From contig NZ_VRSV01000002.1 in assembly GCF_008017415.1 (NCBI RefSeq), positions 682,001 through 746,000 on the forward strand: a stretch of DNA of 64,000 bases, read 5' to 3'. This document shows, in pieces, positions 20,591 through 29,946 of this stretch. Within the stretch, counting starts at the first letter, position 1. Every line of letters starts with the position of its first letter. The stretch is from Microbacterium hatanonis (GTDB lineage: Bacteria; Actinomycetota; Actinomycetes; Actinomycetales; Microbacteriaceae). The notes beneath the pieces were generated by a model that did not search any database, had not been told where the DNA came from, and was given only the letters and a program-made list of their open reading frames with translations. The translations under genes and the position numbers were made by a program.

Positions 20591-20706
20591 CGCCGTTCCG
20601 CGAGGAGATGACGGCGCCGGCGCACGATCGGAGACGGTAGCTCGTCGTCGACAGGTTCGCGCCCGAGGCGTTTGGCGCGCTCGGCGCGCAGAGAGAGACT
20701 GGAATC

Positions 20707-21381
20707 ATGCCCGATGACTCCGCAGCATCCGCCTTCACCCTGTGGGCGGTCTTCCGCCGCGACCCCCACAATCCCGTCGGCGAGGCCGACAGCACCGAGC
20801 TGGCCGACATCGTCGCACTGATCGAGCAGGGCGGGGCCGTCACCGTCCGCGGCTTCTACGACGTCAGCGGTCTGCGCGCCGACGCCGACATGATGGTGTG
20901 GCTGCACGGCCCCGACGCCGAGTCGCTGCAGCGGGCGCTGCGTCGACTGCGCCGCACCGAGCTGCTGCGCACCCTGCTGCCGACGTGGAACGCCATGGGC
21001 GTGCACCGCGATGCCGAGTTCAACCGTTCGCACGTGCCCGGTTTCCTCCGGGGCGAGCACGCCCGCGAGTGGCTGTGCCTCTACCCGTTCGTGCGCAGCT
21101 ACGAGTGGTACCTCCTCCCCGAGGAGGAGCGCCGCGCGATGCTCATGGATCACGGACGCAAGGGCGCCGCTTTCACGGGCGTCGTCGCGAACACCGTCGC
21201 CTCCTTCGCGCTCGGCGACTACGAATGGCTGCTCCCCATGGAGGCCGACGAGCTCACCGACCTCGTCGACATGATGCGGGAGCTCCGGTACACCGAAGCA
21301 CGCCGCCACGTACGCGAAGAGGTTCCCTTCTACACCGGCCGCCTGCTCGACCTCGCCGAGATCCCCGAGGTCCTGCAGTGA
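20707..21381 (+). CDS. hemQ: coproheme decarboxylase (chlorite dismutase-like)
   Basis: A 224-residue member of the chlorite-dismutase superfamily that decarboxylates coproheme III to heme b, the last step of the coproporphyrin-dependent pathway. Seen: the central YPFVRSYEWYLLP, whose Tyr near 135 corresponds to the radical Tyr of actinobacterial enzymes, and MLMDHGRKG with His near 149 as proximal heme ligand. The Arg that marks true chlorite dismutases is not evident; the position is in the PMEADELTDLVD context. Presence in the heme cluster makes this assignment firm. A weak -10 (GAGACT) is 6 bases before the ATG. Confidence 0.95.
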   Translation: MPDDSAASAFTLWAVFRRDPHNPVGEADSTELADIVALIEQGGAVTVRGFYDVSGLRADADMMVWLHGPDAESLQRALRRLRRTELLRTLLPTWNAMGVHRDAEFNRSHVPGFLRGEHAREWLCLYPFVRSYEWYLLPEEERRAMLMDHGRKGAAFTGVVANTVASFALGDYEWLLPMEADELTDLVDMMRELRYTEARRHVREEVPFYTGRLLDLAEIPEVLQ

Positions 21382-21391
21382 GCCGGGCGCG

Positions 21392-22390
21392 ATGAGCGCG
21401 CCCCTTCGCCTCGGCACCCGACGCAGCGCTCTGGCACTCGCCCAATCGCAGCAGCTCGCCGACGCGCTGACCCGCACGTCCGGCCGCGAGGTGCTCCTCG
21501 TGCCGATCGTCTCCGAGGGCGACGTCAACCGCGCCTCTCTGTCGCAGCTCGGTGGCCGCGGCGTCTTCGCGAACGGCCTGCGGGAGGCGCTCGCCGCGGG
21601 CGAGTGCGACCTGCTCGTCCACTCGCTCAAAGACCTCCCGACGGCGCAGCCCGACGGCCTCGTGATCGCCGCCACCCCGGCCCGCGAGGACGCCAGGGAC
21701 GTCGTCATCACCCGGGACGGAACACCGCTGTCCGAACTGCCCCAGGGGTCGGTCGTCGGCACCGGGTCACCCCGCCGCATCGCGCAGGTGCTGCGGCGCA
21801 ACCACCGCGTGCAGGTGCGCGATCTGCGCGGCAACGTCGACTCGCGGCTGTCGCGCGTGCGCGACGGCGATCTCGACGCGGTGGTGCTCGCCGCCGCCGG
21901 TCTGTCGAGACTCGGCGGAGACCTGGGCGGACTCGTCGCCGAGCCCCTGGGCCTCGACGAGTGGCCGACCGCGCCGGGACAGGGTTCGCTCGCCGTCGAG
22001 ACGCGGACCGACGCCGCATCCGACCTGCTCGAAGCGCTCGGACGGCTGGACGATCTGCCGACCCGGATCGAGATCACGGCGGAGCGCGCCGTGCTCGCCA
22101 CCCTCGACGCGGGGTGCCACGCACCGGTGGGGGCGCACGCCTCCCTGTCGGACGGCGATCTGCGGATCCGTGCGCTGGTCTACGCCCTCGACGGGGCGCA
22201 CCGCATCGGAATGGACCGAACCGTGCGCCTCGAGCCGGGGTATGCTCGGACAGCAGGCAGCGGCGATGGTGCGATTGCTGCCGATGGTGCGGACCCGATC
22301 GCGCGAGCTGCGCGCACCGGGGAAGATGTCGCACATCGGTTGCTCGAACGTGGGGCGGCCGATCTTGTCCCACGAGAGTCGACCCCATGA
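21392..22390 (+). CDS. hemC: porphobilinogen deaminase (hydroxymethylbilane synthase)
   Basis: A 332-residue enzyme that joins four porphobilinogens into hydroxymethylbilane. It shows the N-terminal RLGTRRSALALAQSQ, the catalytic-Asp region VHSLKDLPT, GTGSPRR, the LRGNVDSRL phosphate/acetate-binding segment, and DAGCHAPVGAHA, whose Cys (about 242) carries the dipyrromethane cofactor. Ten bases separate it from hemQ, and its stop overlaps the hemD start (ATGA), so it sits in the middle of the operon. Confidence 0.97.
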   Translation: MSAPLRLGTRRSALALAQSQQLADALTRTSGREVLLVPIVSEGDVNRASLSQLGGRGVFANGLREALAAGECDLLVHSLKDLPTAQPDGLVIAATPAREDARDVVITRDGTPLSELPQGSVVGTGSPRRIAQVLRRNHRVQVRDLRGNVDSRLSRVRDGDLDAVVLAAAGLSRLGGDLGGLVAEPLGLDEWPTAPGQGSLAVETRTDAASDLLEALGRLDDLPTRIEITAERAVLATLDAGCHAPVGAHASLSDGDLRIRALVYALDGAHRIGMDRTVRLEPGYARTAGSGDGAIAADGADPIARAARTGEDVAHRLLERGAADLVPRESTP

Positions 22391-23193
22391 ATTCCAGCCC
22401 ACGGCACACCCCGACGCCCGACCGGCCCCTGGCCGGCTGGCGCGTCCTCGTGCCGCGGGGCGGCCCCTGGGGTGACGGTGTCGCCGCGACCCTGCGCAAC
22501 CAGGGAGCGACCCCCGTCATCGCGCCGTTGATCAACTTCGCGCCGACGAACGACCAGGCCTCGCTCGAGGCCGCCCTCAGCGATCTCGCCGCGGGGGCGT
22601 TCGACTGGCTCACCGTGACCAGCGCGACGACGGTCGACGTGCTCTACGCCTACCGCGCCGTGCTGCCCGCGTCGACGAAGGTCGCCGCGGTCGGCGAGAC
22701 GACCGCCGCCGCCCTCCAGGCCGCCGGCTATCGGGTCGACCTCGTTCCCGAGCGCGACAACTCCGCCGCGGGCATGGCCGAGCAGATGATCTCCCTCGAG
22801 CCCGACTCCCGCCGGGTGCTGGCGCTGCGCAGCGAGATCGCGAAGCCCGTGCTCACGCGGATGCTAATCGAGGCCGGGCACGACGTGCGCAGCGTCGTGG
22901 CCTACCGCACGGTCGGAGTGCCCGTCACCGACAAGATCGCCCGGGATGTGACCTCCGGCCGCATCAACGCGATCCTCGTGACCAGCGGATCGGTCGCCGA
23001 GCAGGTGCAGGCGCAGTTCCCCCGCATCCCCGACTCCACCGTCATCGCCGCGATCGGCCCGCGCACCGCGAAGGACGCCCGTCGCGCCGGGCTCGCCGTC
23101 GACGTGATCGCCGAGCAGCAGACCGTCGACTCGCTCATCGCCTCGGTCGCGCGCTTCCCCCTCCCGCACTCGGCCGACGAGTTCACGCCGTGA
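22387..23193 (+). CDS. hemD: uroporphyrinogen-III synthase
   Basis: A 268-residue enzyme that closes and inverts ring D of hydroxymethylbilane. HemD sequences are weakly conserved, but the first-domain start [14 protein letters not shown], the [15 protein letters not shown] segment, [13 protein letters not shown] and the [20 protein letters not shown] ending are family hallmarks, and the position between hemC and hemB settles it. It is a stand-alone protein, not fused to a methyltransferase. Start and stop both overlap neighbours by 4 bases. Confidence 0.94.
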   Translation: MNSSPRHTPTPDRPLAGWRVLVPRGGPWGDGVAATLRNQGATPVIAPLINFAPTNDQASLEAALSDLAAGAFDWLTVTSATTVDVLYAYRAVLPASTKVAAVGETTAAALQAAGYRVDLVPERDNSAAGMAEQMISLEPDSRRVLALRSEIAKPVLTRMLIEAGHDVRSVVAYRTVGVPVTDKIARDVTSGRINAILVTSGSVAEQVQAQFPRIPDSTVIAAIGPRTAKDARRAGLAVDVIAEQQTVDSLIASVARFPLPHSADEFTP

Positions 23194-24173
23194 GCTTCCC
23201 GCAGCACCGTCCGCGGCGGCTGCGGCAGTCGCCCGCCGTCCGCCGTCTCGTGCGCGAGACCCATCTCGCCCCGTCGCAGCTCGTGCTGCCGATGTTCGTG
23301 CGCGAGGGCATCTCCGAGCCGTCGCCCATCTCGTCGATGCCGGGGGTCGTGCAGCACTCGCTCGACTCGCTCCGGCGTGCGGCGGCGGATGCTGCGGACG
23401 CCGGTGTCGGCGGACTCATGCTCTTCGGCGTGCCCGCGGTGCGCGACTCGCGGGGTTCCGGAGCCGACGATCCTCGCGGCATCCTGAACGTCGCGACCGA
23501 GGCGCTCGTCGCCGAGGTAGGCGACGCGCTGGTGGTGCAGACCGATCTCTGCCTCGACGAGTTCACCGATCACGGCCACTGCGGCGTCCTCGACGCGCAG
23601 GGGCGGGTCGACAACGACGCCACCCTCGAGCGGTACGCGTCGATGGCCCTCGCGCAGGCGCGGGCGGGCTCCGCCCTTCTGGGCCTGTCGGGGATGATGG
23701 ACGGCCAGACCGCTCACGTGCGCGCTGCTCTCGACGCCGAGGGCTTCACCGACACGATGATCCTCGCCTACTCGGCGAAGTACGCGGGGGCGTTCTACGG
23801 CCCGTTCCGCGAAGCGGTCGACTCGCAGCTCGTCGGCGATCGCCGCACATACCAGCTCGACCCCGCCAACGGTCGCGAGGGCGTGCGCGAGGCGCTGCTC
23901 GACGCCGAGGAGGGCGCCGACATCGTCATGGTCAAGCCCGCGATGCCCTACCTCGACGTGCTCGCCGAGGTGCGGGCCTCGGTCGACATCCCCGTCTGGG
24001 CCTACCAGGTGTCCGGCGAGTACGCGATGATCGAGGCGGCCGCGGCGCACGGGTGGATCGACCGGCGCCGCGCGATCGAAGAGAGCCTGCTCGGCATCCG
24101 GCGAGCCGGTGCCGACGCGATCCTGACGTACTGGGCCGTCGAAGCCGCCCGCTGGCTGCGCGACACCCCCTGA
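23190..24173 (+). CDS. hemB: delta-aminolevulinic acid dehydratase (porphobilinogen synthase)
   Basis: A 327-residue enzyme condensing two aminolevulinates to porphobilinogen. The two Schiff-base lysines are in [14 protein letters not shown] (about 197) and [11 protein letters not shown] (about 249). The metal site reads [15 protein letters not shown]: the first and third cysteines of the classic zinc triad are present, the middle one is Asp, a common actinobacterial variant. The GTG start overlaps the hemD stop. A 116-base gap follows before hemL. Confidence 0.97.
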   Translation: MSFPQHRPRRLRQSPAVRRLVRETHLAPSQLVLPMFVREGISEPSPISSMPGVVQHSLDSLRRAAADAADAGVGGLMLFGVPAVRDSRGSGADDPRGILNVATEALVAEVGDALVVQTDLCLDEFTDHGHCGVLDAQGRVDNDATLERYASMALAQARAGSALLGLSGMMDGQTAHVRAALDAEGFTDTMILAYSAKYAGAFYGPFREAVDSQLVGDRRTYQLDPANGREGVREALLDAEEGADIVMVKPAMPYLDVLAEVRASVDIPVWAYQVSGEYAMIEAAAAHGWIDRRRAIEESLLGIRRAGADAILTYWAVEAARWLRDTP

Positions 24174-24289
24174 TCAGCCTCTGCCTGCGTCGCCCGCGCT
24201 CCAGCAACAAGTCAGGCTGAATCGGGATCGGGAGCGGCCCGGGGGCGAGACAACCACCATTCATCCTGAGTTAGGGACGGAACCCGACC

Positions 24290-25630
24290 ATGACCGATCG
24301 CAATGACGAGCTGTTCGACCGCGCGCGCGAGGTGATCCCGGGCGGGGTGAACTCGCCCGTGCGCGCCTACGGGTCGGTCGGCGGCACGCCGCGATTCCTC
24401 GCGTCGGCGCGCGGCGCGACGGTGACGGATGCTGCCGGACGCGAGTTCGTCGACCTCGTGGCCTCCTGGGGGCCGGCCCTCCTCGGACACGCGCACCCCG
24501 AGATCGTGGAGGTCGTGCAGGCGGCGGCCGCCCGCGGCCTCTCGTTCGGCGCGCCGACCGGCGCAGAGGTCGAGCTCGCTTCGCTCATCGCCGAGCGGGT
24601 GGCGGTCGGCGACGCGAAGCCCATCGAGAAGGTGCGGCTCGTCTCGACGGGCACCGAGGCGACGATGACCGCGATCCGTCTCGCGCGCGGCGTCACGGGC
24701 CGCGACCTCCTCATCAAGTTCGCCGGGCACTACCACGGCCACTCCGACGGGCTGCTGGCCGCCGCGGGATCGGGCGTGGCGACGCTCGCCCTGCCCGGAT
24801 CGGCCGGTGTTCCCGCCCCGATCGCCGCGCAGACCCTCGTGCTGCCCTACAACGACCTCGACGCGGTGCGCGAGGCCTTCGCGCTGCACGGCGACCGCAT
24901 CGCCGCCGTGATCGTCGAGGCGGCCGCGGCGAACATGGGCGTCGTCGCGCCGCTTCCCGGCTACAACGCCGCACTCGCCGACATCGCCCACGACAACGGC
25001 GCGCTCCTCATCATCGACGAAGTGCTCACCGGGTTCCGCGTGCACCCCGCGGGGTACTGGGGTCTGCAGGCCGAGGCCGGCGAGGCCTTCACTCCCGACC
25101 TCTTCACGTTCGGGAAGGTCGTCGGGGGAGGGATGCCGCTGGCCGCCCTCGGTGGTCGCGCCGACGTCATGGACGCCCTCGCCCCGCTCGGCCCCGTCTA
25201 CCAGGCGGGCACCCTCTCGGGGAACCCGCTGTCGGTCGCGGCCGGTATCGCCACCCTGCGTCTGGCCACCCCCGAGGTCTACGCCCGGGTCGACGCCGCG
25301 GCGGCCGTCGTCGCCGACGCGCTGTCGTCGGCCCTCACCGCCGAGGGCGTCGTGCACGCCGTGCCGCGCGCGGGCTCGCTGTTCGGGGTCGCGTTCCTCC
25401 CCGACGCGCCCCACGACTACGCCACCGCGCTGACGCAGGACGCCTGGCGCTACCCGCCGTTCTTCCACGCGATGCTCGACGCGGGCGTCTCCCTCCCGCC
25501 GAGCGTCTACGAGGCGTGGTTCCTCACCGCCGCGCACGACGAGGCCGCCCTCGACCGCATCGTGTCGGCGCTCCCGGCCGCGGCCCGCGCCGCAGCGTCC
25601 GCCCTCGACCCCACGCTCCTCGCGCAGTGA
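24290..25630 (+). CDS. hemL: glutamate-1-semialdehyde 2,1-aminomutase
   Basis: A 446-residue PLP enzyme that turns the HemA product into 5-aminolevulinate. The PLP lysine is in [15 protein letters not shown] (about residue 276); [12 protein letters not shown] and GHYHGHSDG are also characteristic. The 116-base gap upstream suggests a separate promoter or a weaker link to the main heme operon; AGGGACGG about 10 bases before the ATG can serve as ribosome binding site. It is followed 13 bases later by cofD, which may be co-transcribed. Confidence 0.97.
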   Translation: MTDRNDELFDRAREVIPGGVNSPVRAYGSVGGTPRFLASARGATVTDAAGREFVDLVASWGPALLGHAHPEIVEVVQAAAARGLSFGAPTGAEVELASLIAERVAVGDAKPIEKVRLVSTGTEATMTAIRLARGVTGRDLLIKFAGHYHGHSDGLLAAAGSGVATLALPGSAGVPAPIAAQTLVLPYNDLDAVREAFALHGDRIAAVIVEAAAANMGVVAPLPGYNAALADIAHDNGALLIIDEVLTGFRVHPAGYWGLQAEAGEAFTPDLFTFGKVVGGGMPLAALGGRADVMDALAPLGPVYQAGTLSGNPLSVAAGIATLRLATPEVYARVDAAAAVVADALSSALTAEGVVHAVPRAGSLFGVAFLPDAPHDYATALTQDAWRYPPFFHAMLDAGVSLPPSVYEAWFLTAAHDEAALDRIVSALPAAARAAASALDPTLLAQ

Positions 25631-25643
25631 GCGCGTTGCGCGC

Positions 25644-26606
25644 ATGACCCGCGTCGTCGTGCTCGCCGGCGGGGTCGGCGGGGCGAAGTTCACGCTCGGC
25701 GTCCGCGAGGCCCTCGCGCGCCGCGGCGCCCCCGAGGCGACGGTCGTCGTCAACACCGGCGACGACCTGTGGCTCTCGGGTGTGCGGCTGCAGCCCGACA
25801 TCGACTCGATCCTCTACGCGCTCGCCGGGGTCAACGACACCCAGCGCGGGTGGGGGCGTCAGGGCGACACCGAGCGCGTCAACGAGGAACTTCAGGCGTG
25901 GGGTGCGGGCTGGCCGTGGTTCACCCTCGGTGACCTCGATCTCGGCACGCACCTCGCCCGCACCGGATGGCTGCGCGACGGAGCGACCCCGACGCAGGTC
26001 GTCGAGCGGCTGTCGGCCCGTTGGCCGCTGGGGGTGCGGATGCTGCCGATGACCGATGCGGAGGTCGACACGCGCGTGCTGCTCGAGGACGGCCGGGACC
26101 TGCACTTCCAGGAGTGGTGGACGCGGTACCGCGCCACCCTCGCGCCGTCCCGCTTCGACAACCCCGGGGTCGCGTCGGCCGTGCCCGCGCCCGGTGTGGC
26201 CGAGGCGATCGCCGCCGCCGACGTGGTGCTGATCGCGCCGTCCAACCCCGTCGTCTCCATCGGTCCGATCCTGCGGGTGCCGGGGGTGCGTGAGGCGCTG
26301 GCCGCAGCATCCGCGCCCGTCGTGGGCGTCTCACCGATCATCGGCGGCAGGGTGGTGCGTGGGATGGCCGACGTCTGCCTCGCCGCGATCGGCGTCGAGA
26401 CCTCGGCCGCCGCCGTCGCGGCGCACTACGGTGCGCGGGCGACGGGCGGCCTGCTCGACGCGTGGCTCGTCGCGACCGAAGACGCCGACGCTGCCGCTGC
26501 GGTCGAGGCGGCAGGCATCCGGCCCGTCGTCTCCCCGCTGTGGATGAGCGACGTCGCGGCATCCGCCGCGATCGTCGCGTCGGCGCTCGAGGCGGCCGGC
26601 GTCTGA
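25644..26606 (+). CDS. cofD: 2-phospho-L-lactate (PEP) transferase of F420 synthesis
   Basis: A 320-residue CofD/FbiA protein that transfers the phospholactyl or phosphoenolpyruvyl group to FO. The N-terminal VVVLAGGVGGAKFTLGV is the family nucleotide loop; NTGDDLWLSGVRLQPDIDSILYALAG, LGDLDLGTHLART and LIAPSNPVVSIGPIL are diagnostic. It starts 13 bases after hemL, so heme and F420 genes are directly joined. The usual partner fbiB (cofE) is not adjacent: the next gene is cofC on the other strand. Confidence 0.95.
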   Translation: MTRVVVLAGGVGGAKFTLGVREALARRGAPEATVVVNTGDDLWLSGVRLQPDIDSILYALAGVNDTQRGWGRQGDTERVNEELQAWGAGWPWFTLGDLDLGTHLARTGWLRDGATPTQVVERLSARWPLGVRMLPMTDAEVDTRVLLEDGRDLHFQEWWTRYRATLAPSRFDNPGVASAVPAPGVAEAIAAADVVLIAPSNPVVSIGPILRVPGVREALAAASAPVVGVSPIIGGRVVRGMADVCLAAIGVETSAAAVAAHYGARATGGLLDAWLVATEDADAAAAVEAAGIRPVVSPLWMSDVAASAAIVASALEAAGV

Positions 26607-26630
26607 TCCGCCCGCGACGTCACGGCTTGC

Positions 26631-26676
26631 GCACGAGCGCACGACCTCTGGCCGACCCCGACCCGTGTGCTCGTGC
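26631..26676. terminator. hairpin between convergent cofD and cofC
   Basis: GCACGAGCGCAC (26631-26642) pairs with GTGTGCTCGTGC (26665-26676) at 11 of 12 positions across a 22-base loop. It lies between two convergent stops; a bidirectional terminator is the likely role. Confidence 0.5.
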
Positions 26677-26703
26677 AGAACCCGTGCGCTCAGTCCACCG
26701 GGG

Positions 26704-27381
26704 CTAGGCCGCAGACGACGCCAGCACCGCGGCGGTGCGCTCGCCCAGACCCAGGGCGGATGCTGCGGCCAGCTGCTCGGCGGTGTCGACGTCGCGACGC
26801 AGGGTCGAGTCGACGGGGACGTCGAGGGGCGTGCAGCCGAGCAGTTTGTGGCGCGAGAAGGAGTCTTCGCCGAAGGCCGAGAGCCAGGTCGCGCCGGCCC
26901 GGGCGGTCACGAGCGTCGAGCCCTCGCCCTCGGCGTCGGCGACGACCCCGCGCTCCACGGCCTCGGCGGCCTCGAGAGCGGTGTCGAGGTCGAACGGACG
27001 CAGCGCCGGAAGGTCGCCGAGCAGGGCCGCGCGCGGGACGTCGGATCCGGCGGCGGCCGCCCCGGTCGCGATCGCGGCGTCGAGTCCGCGGGTGTCGCCC
27101 TCACGGACGACGTCGACCGTCCGCATCCGGCGCACGGCGGCGGCGATGTCGGAGTCCTCGGTCACGACGATCACCCGTTCGACCGCCGTGGCCGCGGCCG
27201 CGGCCGCGATCGTGTCGAGCGCCAGCGCGCGGGCCAGCGCCGCACGGTCGGGCGCGGCATCCGACAACCGCGACTTGCCGACGTCCGACGACTTCACCGG
27301 CACGATGACGACCCACCCGGGGCTTCCGTGTTCGGCCGGCGCGGGCGAGGAGCGCGGCGAGAAGCGGTCAGACAGAGACAT
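26704..27381 (-). CDS. cofC: 2-phospho-L-lactate / PEP guanylyltransferase
   Basis: A CofC/FbiD protein of about 225 residues that activates the phospho-acid with GTP for CofD. After a short Ser/Pro-rich N-terminus, WVVIVPVKSSDVGKSRL is the nucleotide-binding start of the family; VIVVTEDSD, REGDTRGLDAAIATG and AALLGDLPAL (metal-binding Asp) follow in the expected order, with HKLLGC near the end. ATG 27381 lies 7 bases after CAGAAT; a GTG one codon earlier is possible. Convergent with its pathway partner cofD. Confidence 0.92.
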   Translation of the reverse strand: MSLSDRFSPRSSPAPAEHGSPGWVVIVPVKSSDVGKSRLSDAAPDRAALARALALDTIAAAAAATAVERVIVVTEDSDIAAAVRRMRTVDVVREGDTRGLDAAIATGAAAAGSDVPRAALLGDLPALRPFDLDTALEAAEAVERGVVADAEGEGSTLVTARAGATWLSAFGEDSFSRHKLLGCTPLDVPVDSTLRRDVDTAEQLAAASALGLGERTAAVLASSAA

Positions 27382-27436
27382 CACGACAATTCTGCCCGAG
27401 GGCGGGGCGAACGGGGGCGGGCTTGCCGAGGAGGGC

Positions 27437-28456
27437 TCAGTCGGCGAAGCGCGCGCGCAGGCGCGGCAGGATCTCGGCCCCGTACATCCGCAGGAACTCC
27501 GCCTGGTCGTGCCCGGGGTCGTGGAACACGAGGTGGCGGAAGCCCAGCTCGACGTATCGTGCGATCTTCTCGACGTGCTCGTCGGGGTCGGTCGAGACGA
27601 TGAATCGCGATGCCGCGCGCTCCAGCGGCAGCTCGGAGGCGAGCCGCTGCATCTCGAGCGGATCGTGCACGTCGCGCTTCTCCTCGGGGGAGAGCGCGAG
27701 CGGCGCCCAGAAACGGGTCTTCTCCATCGCGGTGTCGTGGTCGGGGTGGTACGAGACCTTGACCTCGATCATCGTGTCGATCGCGTCGGCCTCGCGTCCG
27801 GCCTTCTCCAGCCCCTCGGCGAGAGCGGGCAGCAGCGTGTCGGTGTAGAGCGCCGGGTCCTTCCCGCTCGTGGTGATGTAGCCGTCGGCGATGCGTCCGG
27901 CCAGGCGCGTGGCAGCCGGCCCCGACGCGCCGATGTAGATCGGGACGGTCTGGTCGGCCGGCGGACGGTCGTAGATCGTGGCGTCCTTGACCGAGTAGTA
28001 CTTCCCCTCGTAGGTGACGCGCTCGTCGGCCCAGAGCTTCTCGATGAGGATGATCGCCTCCTTGAGGCGCTGGAACCGCTCGGGCGGCTCGGGCCACTCG
28101 AGACCGAGCGTGACCTCGTTGAGCGCTTCGCCCGTGCCGACTCCGAGGATGATCCGTCCCGGGTACATCACGCCGAGGGTCGCGAAGGCCTGCGCGACGA
28201 CGCCCGGGTGGTAGCGGAACGTCGGGGTGAGCACCGATGTGCCCATCACGATGGTCGAGGTACGGGCTCCGAGAGCTCCGAGCCACGGAAGTGCGGCGGG
28301 GGCGTGGCCCCCCTCGTGCATCCACGGCTGGAGGTGGTCGGAGAGGAAGACGGAGTCGAAGCCCATCTCCTCGGCGAGCACGGCGAACTCGAGCAGCTCG
28401 GACGGACCGAACTGCTCGCTGGACGCCTTGTATCCGAAACGCAACGGGACGGTCAT
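27437..28456 (-). CDS. fgd: F420-dependent glucose-6-phosphate dehydrogenase
   Basis: A 339-residue luciferase-like (LLM) F420 enzyme. It oxidises glucose 6-phosphate and produces F420H2. The similarity to mycobacterial Fgd1 is close: LRFGYKASSEQF, LSDHLQPW, GTSVLTPTFRYHP, LGVGTGEALNEV and ITTSGKD. The catalytic residues by alignment are Glu 14, His 41, Trp 45 and Glu 110 (Glu 13, His 40, Trp 44 and Glu 109 in Fgd1). A good ribosome site (AGGAGA) precedes the ATG. The start overlaps the stop of the upstream monooxygenase by 4 bases, so it is the last gene of the fbiC operon. Confidence 0.93.
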   Translation of the reverse strand: MTVPLRFGYKASSEQFGPSELLEFAVLAEEMGFDSVFLSDHLQPWMHEGGHAPAALPWLGALGARTSTIVMGTSVLTPTFRYHPGVVAQAFATLGVMYPGRIILGVGTGEALNEVTLGLEWPEPPERFQRLKEAIILIEKLWADERVTYEGKYYSVKDATIYDRPPADQTVPIYIGASGPAATRLAGRIADGYITTSGKDPALYTDTLLPALAEGLEKAGREADAIDTMIEVKVSYHPDHDTAMEKTRFWAPLALSPEEKRDVHDPLEMQRLASELPLERAASRFIVSTDPDEHVEKIARYVELGFRHLVFHDPGHDQAEFLRMYGAEILPRLRARFAD

Positions 28457-29946
28457 GTCGTCTCTCCTCTGGTCTGGCCGTGACGCGAGGGCGCGTGCGC
28501 GGGTTCGAACTCGCTTCCGTCCGCGGCGGCGAGCCGCTCGCGGAAAGCCTGCACGGTCCCGGGCCACAACAGCGTGAGCCGCCCCGAACGATCGTCGACG
28601 TACCAGTTGCCGCAGCCACCGGTGAGCCAGGGGGTGGATGCGGCGGCGGTCGCGATCTCGTCGGTGTACGCCGCCTCGGCCTCGGGCCGTGTGCGCAGCA
28701 CGCCGTCGGCGCGACGGTCGCGCTCGACGAGCGCGCGGACGACGTACGCCGCCTGCTCCTCGCTCATCAGCACCGACGAGTTGTGGCCGAGGCTGGCGTT
28801 CGGCCCATTGAGCACGAAGAGATTCGGGAAGCCCGGCACGACCGTCGACGCGAACGACGTCATGCCGCCGGCCCAGTGCTCCGCGAGCGTCGTTCCGCCC
28901 TCGCCGCGCACCAGCTCGGCGTACGGCTGCTGCGAGGCGGCGAATCCGGTGGCGAGCACGATGACGTCGGCCTCGTGCCGCGCACCGCTTCCGGCGACGA
29001 GGGTGGTGCCGTCCACCGATGCGAGGGCGGATGCTTCGAGGGTGACCGCGTCGGAGGCGACCGCCGGGTAGAACTCGTCCGAGAGCAGCACCCGCTTGCA
29101 GCCGAAGGCGTAGTCGGGCGTGAGCGCCTGTCGGAGCGCGGGATCGGCGACCTGACGCGCGAGGTGCGCGAGAGCGACCGCGAGGGCGGCGGCCGAGGCG
29201 GCGGCATCGCCCGAGCGCGAGGCGAAGCGCGCCTCGCCCTCGACGAAGAGCTCGGCGCGCAGCCGCGCGAGCTCGTCGGGATGGCTGGCGAATCGCTGCT
29301 GCTCGTCGGCGCTGTAGTCGCGCCCGCCGCGGGGGACGATCCAGGCGGGAGTGCGCTGGAAGAGCGTGACGTCGGCGGTGCGGGCGAGCTCGGGCACGAG
29401 CTGGACGGCACTCGCGCCGGTGCCGACGACCGCGACCCGCGCGCCCGAGAGCTCCACGGAGTGGTCCCATCGCGCCGAGTGGAAGATCGCGCCGGGGAAC
29501 GACTCGAGCCCCGGGATCGACGGCACGTGGGGTTCGGTCAGGCGCCCGCACGCCAGGACGAGCGACGAGGCCTCGATCGTCTCCCCGCCCGCGTCGATCC
29601 GCCAGAGCGCGGCCGCAGCATCCCACTCCGCTCCCAGCACGGGGGTGCGCAGGCGCAGGCGGTCGCCGAGCTCCTCGTGTTCGGCTACGGCTTCGAGGTA
29701 CGCGTGGATCTCGGGCCCCGGCGCGAAGGTGGCCGACCACGTCGGGTGCGGGTGGGCGGCGAAACCGTAGAGGTGCGACGGCACGTCGCAGGCGACCCCG
29801 GGGTAGGTGTTGTCGCGCCAGGTGCCGCCGACCGTCTCACCGCGCTCGAGCACGACGAAGTCGTCGCGGCCCGCGCGGCGCAGCGCCATCGCCATGCCGA
29901 GGCCGGCGAACCCCGCCCCGACGATCGCGACGTCGACCCGGGTCAC
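28453..29946 (-). CDS. Baeyer-Villiger-type flavin monooxygenase
   Basis: A 497-residue FAD/NADPH monooxygenase. The FAD loop VAIVGAGFAGLGMAMALRRAG is N-terminal, followed by GGTWRDNTYPGVACDVPSHLY; the Baeyer-Villiger fingerprint FxGxxxHxxxW is satisfied by FPGAIFHSARW; the NADPH loop is VAVVGTGASAVQL; the C-terminal FPNLFVLNGPNASLGHNS is also typical. Substrate unknown, probably a ketone. It overlaps the fbiC stop by 4 bases and the fgd start by 4 bases, so it lies inside the F420 operon although its own cofactor should be FAD. Confidence 0.92.
   Translation of the reverse strand: MTRVDVAIVGAGFAGLGMAMALRRAGRDDFVVLERGETVGGTWRDNTYPGVACDVPSHLYGFAAHPHPTWSATFAPGPEIHAYLEAVAEHEELGDRLRLRTPVLGAEWDAAAALWRIDAGGETIEASSLVLACGRLTEPHVPSIPGLESFPGAIFHSARWDHSVELSGARVAVVGTGASAVQLVPELARTADVTLFQRTPAWIVPRGGRDYSADEQQRFASHPDELARLRAELFVEGEARFASRSGDAAASAAALAVALAHLARQVADPALRQALTPDYAFGCKRVLLSDEFYPAVASDAVTLEASALASVDGTTLVAGSGARHEADVIVLATGFAASQQPYAELVRGEGGTTLAEHWAGGMTSFASTVVPGFPNLFVLNGPNASLGHNSSVLMSEEQAAYVVRALVERDRRADGVLRTRPEAEAAYTDEIATAAASTPWLTGGCGNWYVDDRSGRLTLLWPGTVQAFRERLAAADGSEFEPAHAPSRHGQTRGETT

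Noticed and set aside
28457-29740. Apparent N-terminal extension of fgd giving a 767-residue protein
   Set aside because: The extra part is the monooxygenase gene read in another frame and is Arg-rich; Fgd homology starts at 28456 with a good ribosome site.
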